From positions 1 through 53,697 of the forward strand of contig JANXWZ010000136.1 in assembly GCA_025350865.1 (NCBI GenBank): a stretch of 53,697 bases of DNA. Reading direction: 5' to 3'. The translations under genes were made by a program, and so were the position numbers. This DNA is from Rhodanobacteraceae bacterium. GTDB taxonomy: Bacteria > Acidobacteriota > Terriglobia > Terriglobales > Acidobacteriaceae. Shown here in pieces: positions 15,648 through 24,618 of the stretch (position 1 is the first letter of the stretch; every line of letters starts with the position of its first letter). Under the pieces are notes generated by a model, which was not told where the DNA came from, ran no database searches, and saw only the letters and a list, made by a program, of their open reading frames with translations.

Positions 15648-17488
15648 GAATGTGGACGCTGGCGCGAGTATTGACACTGGCGATGATCAGTGCGGGGGAC
15701 CTCCCTTCCGTTTCGATGGCGACCGCTCCGACAAGGGAGTATCGGATTACGGGCGTTGCCGTGAGTACGCGCAACGGAGCTCCAGTTCCCTACTGCCGGA
15801 TTACGGCCTATGCCGCAATCACGAGCGACGCCACGGCAATGCCCGCCCCGCCGCCGCCTCGCTCCCGTGCGCCGGGATTGGGACCGGGACCACGAGGACA
15901 GTCGCTCGCGTCTCGTACGGGTGGCAACTTCGCTCCACCCCCGCAGGTAACAGCGGATTCCTCGGGAAGGTTCAGCCTGGAGGTCCCGGGCCCTGGCGCC
16001 TGGCGCCTCGCAGCGACTGCGCGCGGGTTTCGGAGCCAGAATTACGACGAACACGAGAGCTTCCACAGTGCCGTGGTTTTAACCGAGGCTGCGCCGACCT
16101 TCAACCTGACGTTCCGGTTGCGGCCAGATTCGGTACTCACCGGGCTGATTCTCGATGAGGCCGGCGACCCCGTGGCCTCGGCGCAGGTAATGGCGGAGCT
16201 GATTGCGCCAGCAGGGACGGACAGGACGCGCCCTCCGTCTCGTGGGCGGGCAACAGCCGCAGGCCGGACAGATGATCGCGGCAAGTACGAGATCGGCGGG
16301 CTGGAGCCGGGAAGCTACCGGGTAAAAGTTCAGGCTCAACCGTGGTACGCGGCTGGCACAAACGGCAATCAGTTGGGTCGGTCGGCGGCCCCGCCCACTT
16401 CGCCCTCGCCTGATCCCTCGCTGGACCTGGTGTACCCGATCACCTGGTTTCCTGGGTCGGACGATGAGGCTACGGCGGAAGCGATCAAACTCGGTGACGG
16501 CGAGGAACGTCAGGTGGACTTTCATCTGAGCGCGATTCCTGCGATCCACCTCAAGGTTCCCAGAAACGAAAACGTCAATCCTCCCGCACCCGGTGAACAG
16601 CGGAATCGTCAGCAGGTGCGCCCGGTGACGGTGACTCGCGTCGGGAGTGACACCGCTTTCGGTTTCCAGCAAATCAATGTGACCAGAGGGTCGCAGAGCG
16701 AGTTGGATTTTGGCGGTTTGTCACCCGGCACCTACGAAATCCGCATTCCCAGCGCCGACGGCAAGACGAGCGAAGTTCGCCAGGTCGAAATCCGCCCCGG
16801 CTCACAGGCCGTGCTCAGGCTGGAAGATTCAAAGCCGATGGTACGAGTTCAACTGAAACTCAACGGCTCGCCGAACAGCGAGAACGCGACGGTGGAGTTT
16901 CTTGACTCGGAGACAGGGGCGAGGATCGACTCCCAGAACCCGGCGCGAGGACATGGAGGGTTCCAGCCAGGTGAATTAGGGGACAGACCGCCGCCAGAAG
17001 AAGGCGATGCCACCAGCCGCGTCGTGATGCTCCCACCCCACCAGTTCTCGGTGCAGGTGTACAGCAATTCGGGCTTATATCTGACCGGAATGGAAGCGGA
17101 AGGAGCCAGGGTGACAGGCCGTCTGGTCACAATTTCAGATCAGGCCACCCTGACCCTGAATTTCGCTGACAAGCATGCCAGTGTCGACGGTGTCGCAAAG
17201 ATCGACGGCAACCCGGCAGCCGGGGCGATGGTGTTACTCGTTCCGGCAACGTTTGGCATGGCGGGCGACCTGAACACGATTTACCGCGACGAAAGCAACA
17301 CCGACGGCTCGTTCCGGATCGCAGCGGTCCCCCCGGGCCAGTACATTCTTGTGGCGATCGACCATGGCTGGGATGTCGATTGGCGCGATCCGGCGACGAT
17401 CGGCCAATACCTGCTGCACGGGACACCAGTCGATTTGCGGACGGCTGCCGAGGCTCATCAGGAAGTCGTGGCCGTCGCGCCAACGTGA
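15644..17488 (+). CDS. Secreted protein with several carboxypeptidase-regulatory-like repeats
   Basis: A 614-residue partner of the preceding gene, with the start ATG inside the upstream stop. After a signal peptide come a first sandwich (YRITGVAVSTRNGAPVPYCRI to VTADSSGRFSLEVPG, interrupted by a proline- and glycine-rich insertion at 65-95), a second (LTGLILDEAGDPVASAQVMAE, GRTDDRGKYEIGGLEPGSYRV), a middle beta region, and a final unit (SVDGVAKIDGNPAAGAMVLL, ESNTDGSFRIAAVPPGQYIL). The product closely resembles its neighbour in build, which suggests duplication. No enzymatic motif. It converges on the patatin gene with 13 bases between the stops. Confidence 0.75.
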   Translation: MRMWTLARVLTLAMISAGDLPSVSMATAPTREYRITGVAVSTRNGAPVPYCRITAYAAITSDATAMPAPPPPRSRAPGLGPGPRGQSLASRTGGNFAPPPQVTADSSGRFSLEVPGPGAWRLAATARGFRSQNYDEHESFHSAVVLTEAAPTFNLTFRLRPDSVLTGLILDEAGDPVASAQVMAELIAPAGTDRTRPPSRGRATAAGRTDDRGKYEIGGLEPGSYRVKVQAQPWYAAGTNGNQLGRSAAPPTSPSPDPSLDLVYPITWFPGSDDEATAEAIKLGDGEERQVDFHLSAIPAIHLKVPRNENVNPPAPGEQRNRQQVRPVTVTRVGSDTAFGFQQINVTRGSQSELDFGGLSPGTYEIRIPSADGKTSEVRQVEIRPGSQAVLRLEDSKPMVRVQLKLNGSPNSENATVEFLDSETGARIDSQNPARGHGGFQPGELGDRPPPEEGDATSRVVMLPPHQFSVQVYSNSGLYLTGMEAEGARVTGRLVTISDQATLTLNFADKHASVDGVAKIDGNPAAGAMVLLVPATFGMAGDLNTIYRDESNTDGSFRIAAVPPGQYILVAIDHGWDVDWRDPATIGQYLLHGTPVDLRTAAEAHQEVVAVAPT

Positions 17489-17501
17489 TCCTCGGGCGAG
17501 T

Positions 17502-18587
17502 TCAGACGAGATGTTCGAGCCGCACATTCTCGGCGGCGTAGGCTTTGCCAACCTGCTGCAGCGCCGGAATTGCGTGGACGGCATCGAGCGCAGCCAGATT
17601 GGACCGCTCCGCAAGCAGTTCACGCATTGCCTGCAGGCTGTAAGACTTGTTGTAGCGAACATAGCTGAACCAGCTTCGTCCGCCCAGTTTCGCGCCGACC
17701 AGGTCCCCGATTTCGGAATCCAGTTTCTCGCCGTGAATGCATTCCCCGAGGCAGCGGGCCAGAAAATCCTGTTGCCAGGCGACCCCGTCCATCAGCGCCG
17801 TAGGGATACTCTCGGCGTTATAACCGAGCCACAGACGTTGTGCCTCGCTGGGCAGTCCAGATGAAAACCGCATGGTACCCACGGACACGATCCGAATCTT
17901 GTCAGGCCCCGTCTCCCAGTTCATGTTGTAGCAAGGCAGCACGGCGGTCAGTCCGGCAATCATTGTCGGATTGTTGTACGGCGTGATCCCGCCGTCGACG
18001 AAGAGATAGGGTTTCTTGTTCAGGACAATCTCTTCCGGGTCGAAGTACACAGGCGCGGCGGTGCTCGCACGGACGACTTTCCAGAGAGGAATCTTCAGGT
18101 TGCAATCCGGCAGACATTGATTGTTGAAGCAAGCCTCCGGATTGTTGGTGAGCGGCCATGCCGAGCCGTTGGTCAGGTTGCGAACGACAACCAGTAGGCC
18201 CTTCCTCAGCCGGTCGCTGTCGAGCAGGGCCGGATCATTTCCATCGCCATCGTTGGAAAAAACCTTCTGCAGAAATTCGGAGAGCGGTTTGGCCTGATAG
18301 CGCGAAACCAGCATCTTCTTGATCGGCCGGTACCACGGGACGGGCGTAAACATCGTCTTTCCGAACTTGAGGTAGAGCTCTAAAATCGACTCCACCGACA
18401 TACCCCAGCACAGGCAGGTGGCAATGATTGCGCCGGTACTGGTGCCGGCGAAGAGGTCAAAGTGGTCGGCCAACACCATGTCCGGCTTCCCGGACCACTC
18501 GCGCAGAAGAGTCTCCATCCGCAACAAAATTTCCAGGCTGAAGACGCCCCGGATTCCGCCGCCGTCCAACGAAAGAATTCGCTTCAT
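17502..18587 (-). CDS. Patatin-like phospholipase
   Basis: A 361-residue patatin-family serine hydrolase acting on lipid acyl esters. I chose the ATG at 18587 (MKRILSLDGGG); an upstream GTG at 18635 would add 16 unconserved residues. The oxyanion loop DGGGIRG is at 8-14, the nucleophile elbow GTSTG at 48-52 with Ser50, and the dyad Asp198 in FVDGGITPYNNP, so all catalytic elements are present. The architecture is like single-domain bacterial patatins of the FabD/lysophospholipase-like group; there is no signal peptide, so it is cytoplasmic or injected. It stands alone, with secreted-protein genes converging from the other side. Confidence 0.9.
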   Translation of the reverse strand: MKRILSLDGGGIRGVFSLEILLRMETLLREWSGKPDMVLADHFDLFAGTSTGAIIATCLCWGMSVESILELYLKFGKTMFTPVPWYRPIKKMLVSRYQAKPLSEFLQKVFSNDGDGNDPALLDSDRLRKGLLVVVRNLTNGSAWPLTNNPEACFNNQCLPDCNLKIPLWKVVRASTAAPVYFDPEEIVLNKKPYLFVDGGITPYNNPTMIAGLTAVLPCYNMNWETGPDKIRIVSVGTMRFSSGLPSEAQRLWLGYNAESIPTALMDGVAWQQDFLARCLGECIHGEKLDSEIGDLVGAKLGGRSWFSYVRYNKSYSLQAMRELLAERSNLAALDAVHAIPALQQVGKAYAAENVRLEHLV

Positions 18588-18766
18588 GGATTCAGTTTCC
18601 TCGGCATCGTTATGCAATGCAGGAGCGATCTCCACTCTATCAACTCGGCGCGAACAACGCGCAAGTCATGATCCCATCTGAAGATCAGCGCGGGCTGCAC
18701 CAACTCTGCGCTTCCACTACCGAAAACTGCGTCCAGAATGTATCTAAATCCATCTAATTAGAGATT

Positions 18767-18781
18767 GGAATCCTGTATACA
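18767..18781. promoter_or_regulatory. GTATAC-type operator, site 1
   Basis: GGAATCCTGTATACA lies upstream of the PQQ dehydrogenase gene. Its core CTGTATACAG (18773-18782) is a perfect palindrome. It matches four other sites at the promoters of this cluster in the pattern xGxATxC-N3-ATACA. One of the two GntR-family regulators encoded nearby is the likely ligand. Confidence 0.6.
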
Positions 18782-18873
18782 GTGTGCGGTCGAAGGACGC
18801 ATCAATATGCCTTAGCTCGCAGAGTACACTTATCGCTGCCAAACTTTGGGAACAGGGCCCATCCCCACATAAT

Positions 18874-21330
18874 ATGACCGATCATATGCCTTCAGCTCGT
18901 ACCTTTCGGCCTTCGTTCCTCGTTGCCATCGTCCTCTGCGCATCGGCCTTGAACGCTCAGAACAGCGACGTGCCCGACGCGATGCGCAATCCATTTGCAG
19001 TAGACCCGCGCGCGGTTCCGGCAGGCAAGTTGCTGTATGAGCAGACCTGCCAGGCTTGTCACGGAGGCGATGCCCGTGGAGAGCGTGGGCCATCGCTCAT
19101 CGGCGGGTTCAAGCATGGATCGACCGACACGGACTTATTTCAGAACGTGAAGACCGGGATTCCCGGGACACAGATGCCCGCCTTCGGTGCCCTGCCCTCC
19201 GACTCGATTTGGCGCATCATCTCCTACCTGCGCAGCCTCGATACCTCGCACGCGCCGACAGGTGAAAAGGTTGGTGGGGATGCGATCGCCGGGGAGAAGA
19301 TCTTTGTCGGCAAAGGCCAATGCTCCAGTTGCCACGAAGTGAACGGACGGGGCAGCGTGTTTGCGACTGACCTCTCCGCAGCGGGCGCCAACACCGCAGA
19401 ATACCTGATGACCGCGATCCTGCACCCCGGGACTCAACCGCCGCCGCATCCGACCGCACAGCCTCGCGAGGGACAAAACCGCGGCGGCGGCGGAGGCAAC
19501 TTCGGCACGACGACTCCGGTGGGCACCATCGTCAAGACCAGGGCAGGCGCGGAAATTCGCGGTCTAAAGCTAGCTGATGACGGCTTCGCTATGCTGATGC
19601 GACTTTCGGACGGATCGATCAGACGATTTGACTCCGCCGACCTGGCAGACAAGCGCGACGACGCGAAGTCGCTGATGCCTGACGACTATGCCCAGCGCCT
19701 CTCACCGGCTGAGCTTCAGGATCTTGTGGCTTACCTCAAGACCCTCACTGGACCCTCGCTGGCAAAGACTGCGACAGCCGACATTCCCGGTGGCATCTCC
19801 CCCGCTCGCATGGAACACAGTAGCAACGAGCCCCAGAACTGGACCTCTTACTGGGGCGCTTACAACGGCAGCCACTTTACGTCGCTGGACCAGATCACCC
19901 CTGCAAACGTCGCTCATCTGGCACCCGCATGGTCGGTTCAGATGCCGGGCTCGGTAGTGCTCGAAGCCACTCCGCTGGTGATCGACGGCATCATGTACAC
20001 GTCCGGTGTGCCGGGCCAGGTGTTTGCGCTGGATGCCAAGACCGGGCAGCAGATATGGAAGTGGGAGCGACGGCTGAAGACCGAGAATCCCTACATGACG
20101 AACCCCTACAATCGCGGCGTTGCGGTGATGGGTAACCGGGTCTTCGTGGGGACGCTCGATGCCGCGCTGGTCGCACTGGACGCCAGAACAGGCCGCGAGT
20201 TGTGGGAGGTCCAGATTGCCGACACGATGCTCGGCTATACCATCACCGCAGCTCCGCTGGTTGTGAAAGATAAGGTGATTGTGGGCGTGGCCGGCGGGGA
20301 GTTCGGCATCCGGGGTTTCCTCGACGCCTACGATGTGAAGACCGGAAAACGAGTGTGGCGGTTCAACACCGTGCCCGGACCCGGCGAGGTGGGACACGAA
20401 ACATGGCCGGGCGAGAGCTGGAAGACCGGCAGCGGAGCCACCTGGCTAACCGGCAGCTACGACCCTGAACTGAACCTGCTCTACTGGACCACCGGCAACC
20501 CGAGCCCGGCATTGAATTCATCTCCGCGCGGAGGCGACAATCTCTACACCTGCTCCGTCATCGCCTTCGATCCGGACACCGGCGAACGGAAGTGGCACTA
20601 TCAGTTCACGCCCGGGGACACGCACGATTGGGACGCCAATGAAGACGTCATCCTGACCGACCAGATCGTCAACGGCTCCAGGCGAAGGGTCTTGCTACAG
20701 GCAAACCGCAACGGCATGTACTACGTGCTGGACCGCACCAACGGCGAGTTTCTCTTCGCGACTCCCTACGTCAATCAGACTTGGAACAAGGGCTTCGACA
20801 AGGCTGGCCGCCCCATCTTTACGGATGCCTGGAAGTCTTCGCCGCAGGGAACGGTCGTGGCCCCAACTCTGGTCGGCGGCGCAAACTGGCAGAACCCGTC
20901 GTACGACGCTGGCCGCTCAAGCCTGTACGTCGTCGCCGCCGAGGGTTCACAAACCTACCGCAGCGCAGACACGCAGTACGAACCCGGACGTCAGTTCTCC
21001 GGTGGAGCGTCGGGCGGCGGCGGCCCACGCAACAGCGGTAGTTCTGCGCTCGAAGCGATCGATACGCTGACCGGCAAGATTCGCTGGAAGTACCCGCTGC
21101 TCCGTCGATCCTTCGCCATTGGCGTAATGGCGACGAAATCTGGGCTGGTCTTCTCGGCCACTGGCGAGGGTAACGTGATCGCGCTCGACAGCACGACCGG
21201 CAAGGCCCTGTGGCACTACATGGCTGGCGGCAATATAGCCGACGGTCCGATGAGCTACTCGGTCGACGGGCGGCAGTACATCGCCATCGGCGCCGGCAAT
21301 GTGCTGTACTCGTTCGCCCTGCAACCTTAG
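18874..21330 (+). CDS. Exported quinoprotein dehydrogenase with two N-terminal cytochrome c domains
   Basis: About 818 residues from the ATG at 18874 (ATG 18886 is also possible; neither has a clear ribosome binding site). After a signal peptide (LVAIVLCASALNAQ) come two c-type heme sites, CQACH at 59 and CSSCH at 150. An eight-bladed PQQ propeller follows from about 325 to the end, with VFALDAKTG, LVALDARTGRELW, DTHDWDAN (catalytic-type Asp585), LDRTNGEFL and VIALDSTTGKALW. Hemes precede the PQQ domain, the reverse of classical quinohemoprotein alcohol dehydrogenases. The vicinal Cys-Cys usual before NRGVAV is missing (NPYMTNPYNRG). It should oxidise an alcohol or sugar in the periplasm and pass electrons to its own hemes. 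Confidence 0.85.
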   Translation: MTDHMPSARTFRPSFLVAIVLCASALNAQNSDVPDAMRNPFAVDPRAVPAGKLLYEQTCQACHGGDARGERGPSLIGGFKHGSTDTDLFQNVKTGIPGTQMPAFGALPSDSIWRIISYLRSLDTSHAPTGEKVGGDAIAGEKIFVGKGQCSSCHEVNGRGSVFATDLSAAGANTAEYLMTAILHPGTQPPPHPTAQPREGQNRGGGGGNFGTTTPVGTIVKTRAGAEIRGLKLADDGFAMLMRLSDGSIRRFDSADLADKRDDAKSLMPDDYAQRLSPAELQDLVAYLKTLTGPSLAKTATADIPGGISPARMEHSSNEPQNWTSYWGAYNGSHFTSLDQITPANVAHLAPAWSVQMPGSVVLEATPLVIDGIMYTSGVPGQVFALDAKTGQQIWKWERRLKTENPYMTNPYNRGVAVMGNRVFVGTLDAALVALDARTGRELWEVQIADTMLGYTITAAPLVVKDKVIVGVAGGEFGIRGFLDAYDVKTGKRVWRFNTVPGPGEVGHETWPGESWKTGSGATWLTGSYDPELNLLYWTTGNPSPALNSSPRGGDNLYTCSVIAFDPDTGERKWHYQFTPGDTHDWDANEDVILTDQIVNGSRRRVLLQANRNGMYYVLDRTNGEFLFATPYVNQTWNKGFDKAGRPIFTDAWKSSPQGTVVAPTLVGGANWQNPSYDAGRSSLYVVAAEGSQTYRSADTQYEPGRQFSGGASGGGGPRNSGSSALEAIDTLTGKIRWKYPLLRRSFAIGVMATKSGLVFSATGEGNVIALDSTTGKALWHYMAGGNIADGPMSYSVDGRQYIAIGAGNVLYSFALQP

Positions 21331-22079
21331 TAAGTCGCCCGACCCCCGCTGAGATCGAAGACCGCGCCTGTGGTGAACGTATTCTCCTCGGAGACGAGCC
21401 ACGCCACCATCGCACTGATCTCGTCCGGCTCAACAAAGCGTCCGCGCGGAATCCGCGACAGCATGTAGTCGATATGCTCCTGCGTCATCTGCTCGAAGAT
21501 CCGCGTCTTGGCCACTGCCGGAGTGATGCAGTTCACCGCAATATTGCTCGTCGCCGTTTCTTTCCCGAGCGACTTCGTCAGCGCGATAACCCCAGCCTTG
21601 GACGCGCTGTACGCCGAGGCGTTGGGATTCCCTTCCTTGCCGGCGATCGAAGCGACGTTGACGATGCGGCCATAGTTCTGCTGCCGCATGTATGGGACAA
21701 CGGCTCGGCAGGAGTGATAAACGCCGAACAGATTGACGTTGATCACCTGCTTCCACGCATCGACCGGGTAGTCCCACGTATTGATATTCGGCCCGGCGAT
21801 TCCCGCATTCGCGATCAGGATGTCTATCTTCCCGGTGAGCGCAACCGTCGCTGCGGCAGCAAGCTCGACCTCGCGGGCATCGGTCACATCTACCACCTCG
21901 GTATGGACGATTCCAAGCGATGACAGTTCCGCTGCGGTAGTCGCGACCAGCGTGGCGTCCATATCCCAAAGCGAGACTGAGGCCCCCGAGTGGAGCAGTC
22001 TTCGCGCTATCGCCAGCCCTATACCTTGAGCTCCACCCGTAACCACTGCATGCCGATTCTTCAGGTCGATTCCATTCAT
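21327..22079 (-). CDS. SDR-family NAD(P)-dependent oxidoreductase (sugar dehydrogenase type)
   Basis: A 250-residue classical short-chain dehydrogenase: cofactor loop TGGAQGIG (15-22), NAG in LIANAGIAG, catalytic Ser in VNVASIAG and the YSASK dyad, with a C-terminal TFTTGAVFDLSGGRATY. Asp in SLWDMD after strand 2 suggests NAD+ preference. The GAGGTG ribosome binding site is ideally spaced. It is the last gene of a regulator operon, 34 bases after the first GntR gene, and its stop overlaps the stop of the convergent PQQ dehydrogenase. It likely oxidises a sugar or sugar acid of the pathway; exact substrate unknown. Confidence 0.88.
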   Translation of the reverse strand: MNGIDLKNRHAVVTGGAQGIGLAIARRLLHSGASVSLWDMDATLVATTAAELSSLGIVHTEVVDVTDAREVELAAAATVALTGKIDILIANAGIAGPNINTWDYPVDAWKQVINVNLFGVYHSCRAVVPYMRQQNYGRIVNVASIAGKEGNPNASAYSASKAGVIALTKSLGKETATSNIAVNCITPAVAKTRIFEQMTQEHIDYMLSRIPRGRFVEPDEISAMVAWLVSEENTFTTGAVFDLSGGRATY

Positions 22080-22113
22080 ACTTCTTCACCTCATTTCACT
22101 ATCGCTTGCAACT

Positions 22114-22848
22114 CTACGCCGAGACGAGCTTCTTCGTTCCGGCGCGCTTCCGGGTCTTTGATGCGGACACCTGCGTGACTGGCGCGGAATCCTCGGGCTT
22201 CGGGCCGGAAGGGTCCTCGAAGGTAGCAGTGCGCAGATGCTTCTTCAGGGCTTCCTCGACATTCTGACCTGGCGGACCTAAAACTACGGAGAGGAGTGCC
22301 CCGTGGTGGTTCAGCGTCCACTTCCTCTGGCTCGCGCCGACTCGCGCCAGAATATTGTGCGAAAACGACAAGGCCGCGAGCGGCTCGAGAAGCGTCGTCA
22401 GGTATTCGTTGTCTGCCGCCGCCCAGATGGTTCTGTGGAACTCAAGGTCCAATGCCGCAGCTTCGGCAACGGTGCACGTAGCGGATTCCATCTTGTTGAC
22501 GAGATTCTTCAAAGTGGTCGCAGTCCGAACTGTCATACGTTCCTTGGCCAGGCGAAACGCTTCCGCTTCCAGGAGTATCCGCACCGCATTGATCTGTTCG
22601 ATCTCTTCTGCGGAGAGCGTCGTCACGAACATTCCACGGCGTTCGCGGTTCATCACCAAACCCACTTCGCGGAGTTCAAACAACGCCTCGCGCACAGGAA
22701 TCCTGCTCATCTGGAATTCGCGCGCGATGCTGCTTTCGTTCAGCCGATCCCCAGGCTTGTAGCGCCCGCTGAGAATGTCCTCGCGCAGCCGCTGGACGAC
22801 ATGGGCTCGGAGTGTGGTCGGCGGATTCGCGGCGGAAATTGCTGTCAT
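22114..22848 (-). CDS. GntR-family transcriptional regulator, FCD (FadR) subfamily
   Basis: A 244-residue repressor-type protein. The winged helix lies at about 12-75 (VVQRLREDILSGRYKPGDRLNESSIAREFQMSRIPVREALFEL, then GMFV) and the all-helical FCD ligand domain at about 85-215. FCD metal-site residues are visible: Asp and His in ALDLEFH, His in NHHGALL and His in KKHLR. FCD regulators commonly sense sugar acids or other organic acids. A basic C-terminal tail (SKTRKRAGTKK) is unusual. It lies 20 bases downstream of a second GntR gene and just before an SDR gene, forming a three-gene operon. Confidence 0.92.
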   Translation of the reverse strand: MTAISAANPPTTLRAHVVQRLREDILSGRYKPGDRLNESSIAREFQMSRIPVREALFELREVGLVMNRERRGMFVTTLSAEEIEQINAVRILLEAEAFRLAKERMTVRTATTLKNLVNKMESATCTVAEAAALDLEFHRTIWAAADNEYLTTLLEPLAALSFSHNILARVGASQRKWTLNHHGALLSVVLGPPGQNVEEALKKHLRTATFEDPSGPKPEDSAPVTQVSASKTRKRAGTKKLVSA

Positions 22849-22868
22849 GGAGTGTGCTGTTACCGTTC

Positions 22869-23558
22869 CTATTTTGCGCTCAAAGTCCTGCCATGCGTGG
22901 GCGTCGGCAACCGTTCGGGCTTCTCGTATCCAATCCGTAAATGGAAGACCATCGCTTCCTCGGGAGACTCGGTCGACTTCCCTTCAATTACATCCAGCAG
23001 CGAGCGATGATGAGCCAGGGTCCAATGCAGGCTTTCGTCATTCAACTCGTCCAGAGTGCGGTGCGCGAACACGATTGGGACGAAGGAATTGAGAGCCCGC
23101 GCAAGGTAGGTGTTCCCGCTATATTGCCAAACCGCCCGATGAAACTGGAGGTCCAGTTCAGCTGCCTCAAACGGTGACCTGGCGTCCCACTTCTCCATTT
23201 GCGCTACAAGACTGCCGAGATGTTTCGACATCGCGTTCGTGTGGAGCTTCTGGCACAGCCGAAGAGCCTCGGCCTCCAGCGGAATTCTAAGGCTATTGAT
23301 CTTCTTGACCTCCGCCTCAGTCAAGCTGTTCACGAACATCCCGCGGCGCGGGGAGTTCATCACCAGGCCGTAGAGTTGCAACTGCATCAGGGCGGCACGC
23401 ATGGCCACTCGGCTCACGTTGTAGCTCGTCGCCAGCGTTGTCTCGTTGAGTCTGTCGCCCGGCTTCAGCTTACGCGTAATGATAGCGTCGCGCAGCTTCT
23501 CAATCAGAAGCGCGTGCAACACCGGCGCCGGCACATCCGATAGATCAAGGCCCAACAT
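22869..23558 (-). CDS. GntR-family transcriptional regulator, FCD subfamily (second copy)
   Basis: A 229-residue paralog of the neighbouring regulator. I chose the ATG at 23558; an ATG at 23609 would lie inside the operator and add unconserved residues. The DNA-binding domain is LIEKLRDAIITRKLKPGDRLNETTLATSYNVSRVAMRAALMQL. The usual VREAL of GntR proteins is MRAAL, a change next to the recognition helix. The FCD domain has AELDLQFHRAVW, AHHRSLLDVI and FHLRIG. It heads the operon with the first GntR gene and the SDR at 21327, and is divergent from a ThuA gene over a shared operator region. Confidence 0.92.
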   Translation of the reverse strand: MLGLDLSDVPAPVLHALLIEKLRDAIITRKLKPGDRLNETTLATSYNVSRVAMRAALMQLQLYGLVMNSPRRGMFVNSLTEAEVKKINSLRIPLEAEALRLCQKLHTNAMSKHLGSLVAQMEKWDARSPFEAAELDLQFHRAVWQYSGNTYLARALNSFVPIVFAHRTLDELNDESLHWTLAHHRSLLDVIEGKSTESPEEAMVFHLRIGYEKPERLPTPTHGRTLSAK

Positions 23559-23593
23559 CGGTATATTGTAACCCTGCTGAAGATGATTAGAAC

Positions 23594-23608
23594 TATATAC
23601 GGTATACA
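23594..23608. promoter_or_regulatory. GTATAC-type operator, site 2
   Basis: TATATACGGTATACA lies in the divergent gap between the regulator operon and the ThuA gene, about 36 bases upstream of the regulator start. It fits the pattern of the other four sites. This placement suggests autoregulation. Confidence 0.6.
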
Positions 23609-23713
23609 TTGCGGGCGAAACTAGTTACACTTCGGCGTGGCGTTTCTGAGGCTCGCAGCGGCCACTCTATCGAGCCAATGCACCTGGATTTCCAGTCGCT
23701 TCAGGAGGGGTCC

Positions 23714-24589
23714 GTGTTCTTTCCGCTTCGCGCCACACTCTTCATCGCAGCTCTTTGCGTGGTACCGACATCCGCAAATGCACAACAGGCTCCCGGAACG
23801 CCCCCAGTCCCCGGCCAGAACAAAGCAGGGCTGCACGTGTACATCCGCGCGGGTCTAAAATCGCACGGCCCCGGGCTGCATGACTATCCCCAACTGCTTG
23901 CCGATTGGAGCAAGCTGCTCACTCTCCACGGCGCGGTCGTCGATGGTTCCTACCACTCGCCCACGGCTGCAGAGCTCGAAGGGACGGACGTGATCCTGAT
24001 GTACAAGGGCGACGCCGGCTATATGAGCGACACGGAGAAGGCGACGCTCGAAGCCTTTGTCAAACGCGGCGGCGGCATTGTCTCGATTCATGATTCGCTA
24101 TGCGGACCCGATCCGAAGTTCTTCGCTGAGGAATTTGTAGGCGGCGCGAAGAAGCACAACGAAGTCAATTACACCCTCGATGCCCAGATTCCCTACACGA
24201 TCGTCGACAAGGAAAGCCCGTTGATGAAGGGCATGACGGATCTGACGATCGAAGACGAAGCCTTCTTCAACATGACCTGGGCAGCCGAACCAAAGATCCA
24301 CGTCCTCGCGACGGCCGTCATTGCCGGCACGCCAAGTGCCGGGACCCACAAAGGCGAGGTCGTTCCTCAGATTTGGACCTATGAGCACACGCTGTCGGGC
24401 GGCTCCCCGGCGCGTGCGTTTGTCTGGATGCAAGGGCACGTCTATACGAATTTCTCGAACCCGCAATTGCAAAACATGATGCTTCGCGGTATCGCCTGGG
24501 CTGCGAAAAAGCCTGTGGATGAGCTTGTCGACTACAAGGCTCCGCCAGCGCCGCCGCGTCAGCCCCGCGTTGTACCGCCCGCAGAGTAG
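23714..24589 (+). CDS. Exported ThuA-domain protein
   Basis: A 291-residue protein. I chose the GTG at 23714 because AGGAGGGG sits five bases upstream and the product then starts with a clean signal peptide (FFPLRATLFIAALCVVPTSANAQ). The mature part is a ThuA (trehalose-utilisation-like) domain with a glutamine-amidotransferase-like fold: GLHDYPQLLADWSKLL, DVILMYKGDAGYM, FVKRGGGIVSIHDSLCG, EDEAFFNM, ARAFVWMQGHVYTNF, MMLRGIAWAAKK. A proline-rich tail follows. The chemistry of ThuA proteins is not settled; they often sit in sugar-catabolism clusters. It is transcribed from the divergent promoter region with operator site 2. Confidence 0.82.
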   Translation: MFFPLRATLFIAALCVVPTSANAQQAPGTPPVPGQNKAGLHVYIRAGLKSHGPGLHDYPQLLADWSKLLTLHGAVVDGSYHSPTAAELEGTDVILMYKGDAGYMSDTEKATLEAFVKRGGGIVSIHDSLCGPDPKFFAEEFVGGAKKHNEVNYTLDAQIPYTIVDKESPLMKGMTDLTIEDEAFFNMTWAAEPKIHVLATAVIAGTPSAGTHKGEVVPQIWTYEHTLSGGSPARAFVWMQGHVYTNFSNPQLQNMMLRGIAWAAKKPVDELVDYKAPPAPPRQPRVVPPAE

Positions 24590-24618
24590 AACTGAAGGCA
24601 GAGACTCCGAACAGTCAG

